Assembly: GCA_964371195.1 (NCBI GenBank)
Contig: CAYJLD010000093.1
Coordinates: 1-7,664 of the forward strand
Origin: CAYJAD01 sp964371195
GTDB taxonomy: Bacteria > Desulfobacterota > Desulfovibrionia > Desulfovibrionales > Desulfovibrionaceae
Reading direction: 5' to 3'
Length of the DNA: 7,664 nucleotides
In this document: piece after piece, positions 6,272-7,664 of the stretch
Numbering within the stretch: the stretch's first letter is position 1
Layout of the letters: each line of letters starts with the position of its first letter
Made by a program: the position numbers and the translations under genes
Notes under the pieces: model-generated
The model's input: only the letters and a program-made list of their open reading frames with translations
Databases searched by the model: none
Told to the model about the DNA's origin: nothing

Positions 6272-7221
6272 TGCAAATTTCAGCAAAATTTCTGGCTTTG
6301 CGCCCATATATCCAAACCTTAGTGCTTTTTTTAGTGCTTTTATTACCAGTATTTTACTTCTGCGGCTATACTGACATACGCGGTAATTTCTATGCATGGC
6401 ATATCTTTGGCATTCCTTTTGCTGACCCTCTAAATGCAGTACAAGGATTATTGCAAGGTATAATTAATGGTTTTTGGCCTTTATCCACAGTATTTATTGG
6501 TGCACTATTAAGCCTTATTCTAGCTCTTTTTTGTGGGCGTATTTTTTGTTCTTGGCTTTGCCCATATGGCTTACTATCTGAATTAGTATGGAAAATCACC
6601 ACAAATCATTCAAAGCGTAAAAGCAAGGCTGCAGTATGGAGATGGCGTATAATTATTGTTCTTAGTGGCCTTTTATTGGGCTTTATACTAGGTATACCAC
6701 TACTTAATCATCTATCGGTACCTGGATTAATTTCCCTCGCGCCGCAAGAATTTTGGCAGGTTATGCTACCAAGCCTTGGATTGGTACACAGTGGTGTTGA
6801 GACTGTATTACCTCCAGCCATTACACCTACAGTATCACCTCTACCAAATATGTTGAAAATGATAGCATTTATGATTGGGCCCGTGGCCTTGCTACTCTGT
6901 TTAGAGCTTGTACTTAAAAAGCGCTTCTGGTGTTCTTATGCTTGTCCACAAGCTTTGCTTCTTATGTTATCATCAAGGCTTGGTTATCTTAGTCCTATCC
7001 CTTCCTTACATATAAGTTGGCGGGCTGACCATTGCAATTGCAAAGGAGGAGCACATCCATGCGTTGATTCATGTTCTTTGGGTTTAAATCCGCGTACATT
7101 ACATAAAAAAAATCTGGACCGAGATGCTTGTATTAATTGTGGAGATTGTGTTAAAGCTTGCGTTAAAACAAATTGTAACCATGAGCAAAATGCACTCCAC
7201 CTTGAAACTAAGGGAAAATAG
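6271..7221 (+). CDS. napH: NapH, membrane quinol dehydrogenase with iron-sulfur clusters
   Basis: A 316-aa integral membrane protein. With NapG it forms a quinol dehydrogenase supplying electrons to Nap. Four membrane segments are visible at about 14-31, 68-89, 127-145 and 195-215. After helices 2 and 4 lie the two CxxxCP motifs of the family, C93-C97-P98 and C221-C225-P226, thought to face the cytoplasm. The C-terminal ferredoxin domain (about 250-305) has cysteines C255, C257, C264, C268 and C287, C290, C293, C297, plus C302. The second set is regular; the first is Cx1Cx6Cx3C, not CxxCxxCxxxCP. The ATG shares its A with the napG TAA stop, and AGGGGG at 6256-6261 precedes it by 9 nt. The stop overlaps the next start by one base. 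Confidence 0.92.
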   Translation: MQISAKFLALRPYIQTLVLFLVLLLPVFYFCGYTDIRGNFYAWHIFGIPFADPLNAVQGLLQGIINGFWPLSTVFIGALLSLILALFCGRIFCSWLCPYGLLSELVWKITTNHSKRKSKAAVWRWRIIIVLSGLLLGFILGIPLLNHLSVPGLISLAPQEFWQVMLPSLGLVHSGVETVLPPAITPTVSPLPNMLKMIAFMIGPVALLLCLELVLKKRFWCSYACPQALLLMLSSRLGYLSPIPSLHISWRADHCNCKGGAHPCVDSCSLGLNPRTLHKKNLDRDACINCGDCVKACVKTNCNHEQNALHLETKGK

Positions 7222-7508
7222 TGAAAAATCATATCTACAAAATTTCTTGTGAATATCTTAATGATGCTGATGGCAATGTGCCAAATTTAGACCCCATGAT
7301 TTTTGAAGTGTCTTTACATGAAAATATTTTTGAAATTATTAATAAATTGAAAGAAAATGAAAAAGTACCTGCGCAAGATGTTGCAAGCTTTGGGCTTGGC
7401 TTAAAGCTTCTTGGAGAAGTCATATTGCGCAATCCTGACCACGCTTTATGCGCAAGCTTACGTCCACATCTTACGGAGATGATGAAAGAAATTAAGAAAA
7501 AATCTTAA
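7221..7508 (+). CDS. DUF3861-type small protein, function unknown
   Basis: A 95-aa protein of unknown function beginning with GTG at 7221, whose first G is the last base of the napH TAG; AAGGG at 7210-7214 lies 6 nt upstream. The sequence fits my memory of the DUF3861 family: an N-terminal HIYKISCEYL strand, an acidic turn, a strand FEVSLHENIF leading into helix 'IINKLKE', then ASFGLGLKLLGEVIL and a C-terminal basic tail. No signal peptide, membrane segment or metal motif is seen; cysteines are only C10 and C77, so it is presumably cytoplasmic. The one-base overlap makes it the last gene of the nap transcript, followed by a terminator-like hairpin. A role in Nap expression, assembly or nitrate physiology is possible but nothing in the sequence shows it. 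Confidence 0.8.
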   Translation: MKNHIYKISCEYLNDADGNVPNLDPMIFEVSLHENIFEIINKLKENEKVPAQDVASFGLGLKLLGEVILRNPDHALCASLRPHLTEMMKEIKKKS

Positions 7509-7522
7509 CTTAGTCGGTACTA

Positions 7523-7545
7523 AAAAACGCGTTTCACGCATTTTT
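7523..7545. terminator. Operon-end terminator-like hairpin
   Basis: AAAAACGCGT (7523-7532) pairs with ACGCATTTTT (7536-7545) around TTC, nine pairs and one C-A mismatch. The T5 tract on the + strand and the A6 tract on the left side make it usable in both directions. It begins 14 nt after the DUF3861 stop. The GC core is only four pairs, so termination may be partial. Confidence 0.6.
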
Positions 7546-7664
7546 CTAAAAAGGCACGCTCGCTCCAAATATCGCTTTGCGAACGCCAGAAGTTAATTTT
7601 GGCTTATTTTACGTGGCGCAATATTTTCTTTGCAGAAAATTTTGATAGCTGCCACTCAAAAAAA
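7546..7664. repeat. Noncoding, inverted-repeat-rich right edge
   Basis: No gene is supported here. CAATATTTTCT (7619-7629) pairs with AGAAAATTTTG (7634-7644) around TTGC with one mismatch, and GTGGC (7613-7617) pairs with GCCAC (7651-7655) outside it, giving a stacked two-part stem. The stretch 7553-7588 (GGCACGCTCGCTCC, then CGCTTTGCGAACGCC) is richer in GC than other spacers. It could be an extragenic repeat unit. One - strand frame is open from the right edge to a TAA at 7604-7606 (19 codons) and could be the tail of a convergent gene. Confidence 0.4.

Noticed and set aside
7604..7663. C-terminal end of a convergent - strand gene at the right edge
   Set aside because: Only 19 open codons up to a TAA at 7604-7606, in a region also rich in inverted repeats. 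Too short to support; noted in the right-edge entry.
1..7664. tRNA, rRNA, CRISPR array, insertion sequence or phage genes
   Set aside because: No cloverleaf-like segment, regularly spaced repeats, transposase motifs or terminal inverted repeats with target duplications were seen.

Overview
The window carries a periplasmic nitrate reductase (nap) operon on the + strand and, divergent from it on the - strand, a tri-heme cytochrome c peroxidase. The gene order napC-napM-napA-napD-napG-napH, without napB but with the small tetraheme cytochrome NapM, is the arrangement known from Desulfovibrio desulfuricans. The source is therefore most likely a member of the Desulfovibrionaceae or a close relative. 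The genes look moderately AT-rich and the large intergenic region is only about 20% G+C by hand count, which suggests a lower-GC member of the group. The species cannot be fixed from this window.

Layout: positions 1-164 hold no gene but contain a perfect 21-bp-stem bidirectional terminator (95-145). The peroxidase lies at 165-1544 on the - strand. A 436-bp AT-rich divergent control region (1545-1980) contains a 16-bp direct repeat, several palindromes and candidate promoters. The operon then runs on the + strand: napC (1981-2568), napM (2565-3032), napA (3034-5319), a 92-bp gap with a strong hairpin, napD (5412-5696), napG (5705-6271), napH (6271-7221) and a DUF3861-type small gene (7221-7508). 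The last 156 bp look noncoding and are rich in inverted repeats, starting with a terminator-like hairpin.

How the genes work together: NapC, a membrane-anchored tetraheme NapC/NrfH-type cytochrome, should oxidise menaquinol and pass electrons, probably through NapM, to NapA, the Tat-exported Mo-bisMGD/[4Fe-4S] catalytic subunit that reduces nitrate to nitrite in the periplasm. NapD is the cytoplasmic chaperone for the NapA Tat signal. NapG and NapH form an iron-sulfur quinol-dehydrogenase branch. The DUF3861 gene overlaps napH by one base and is probably cotranscribed, but its role is unknown. The peroxidase would remove periplasmic hydrogen peroxide and may share control with nap through the common intergenic region.

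The points most worth a second look are a NapG that starts directly at its conserved LRPPGA segment with no room for a Tat signal, the DUF3861 gene tied to the operon, the repeat-rich control region, the napA-napD hairpin with a change of ribosome-binding-site style across it, and the irregular cysteine spacing in the NapH C-terminal ferredoxin domain.
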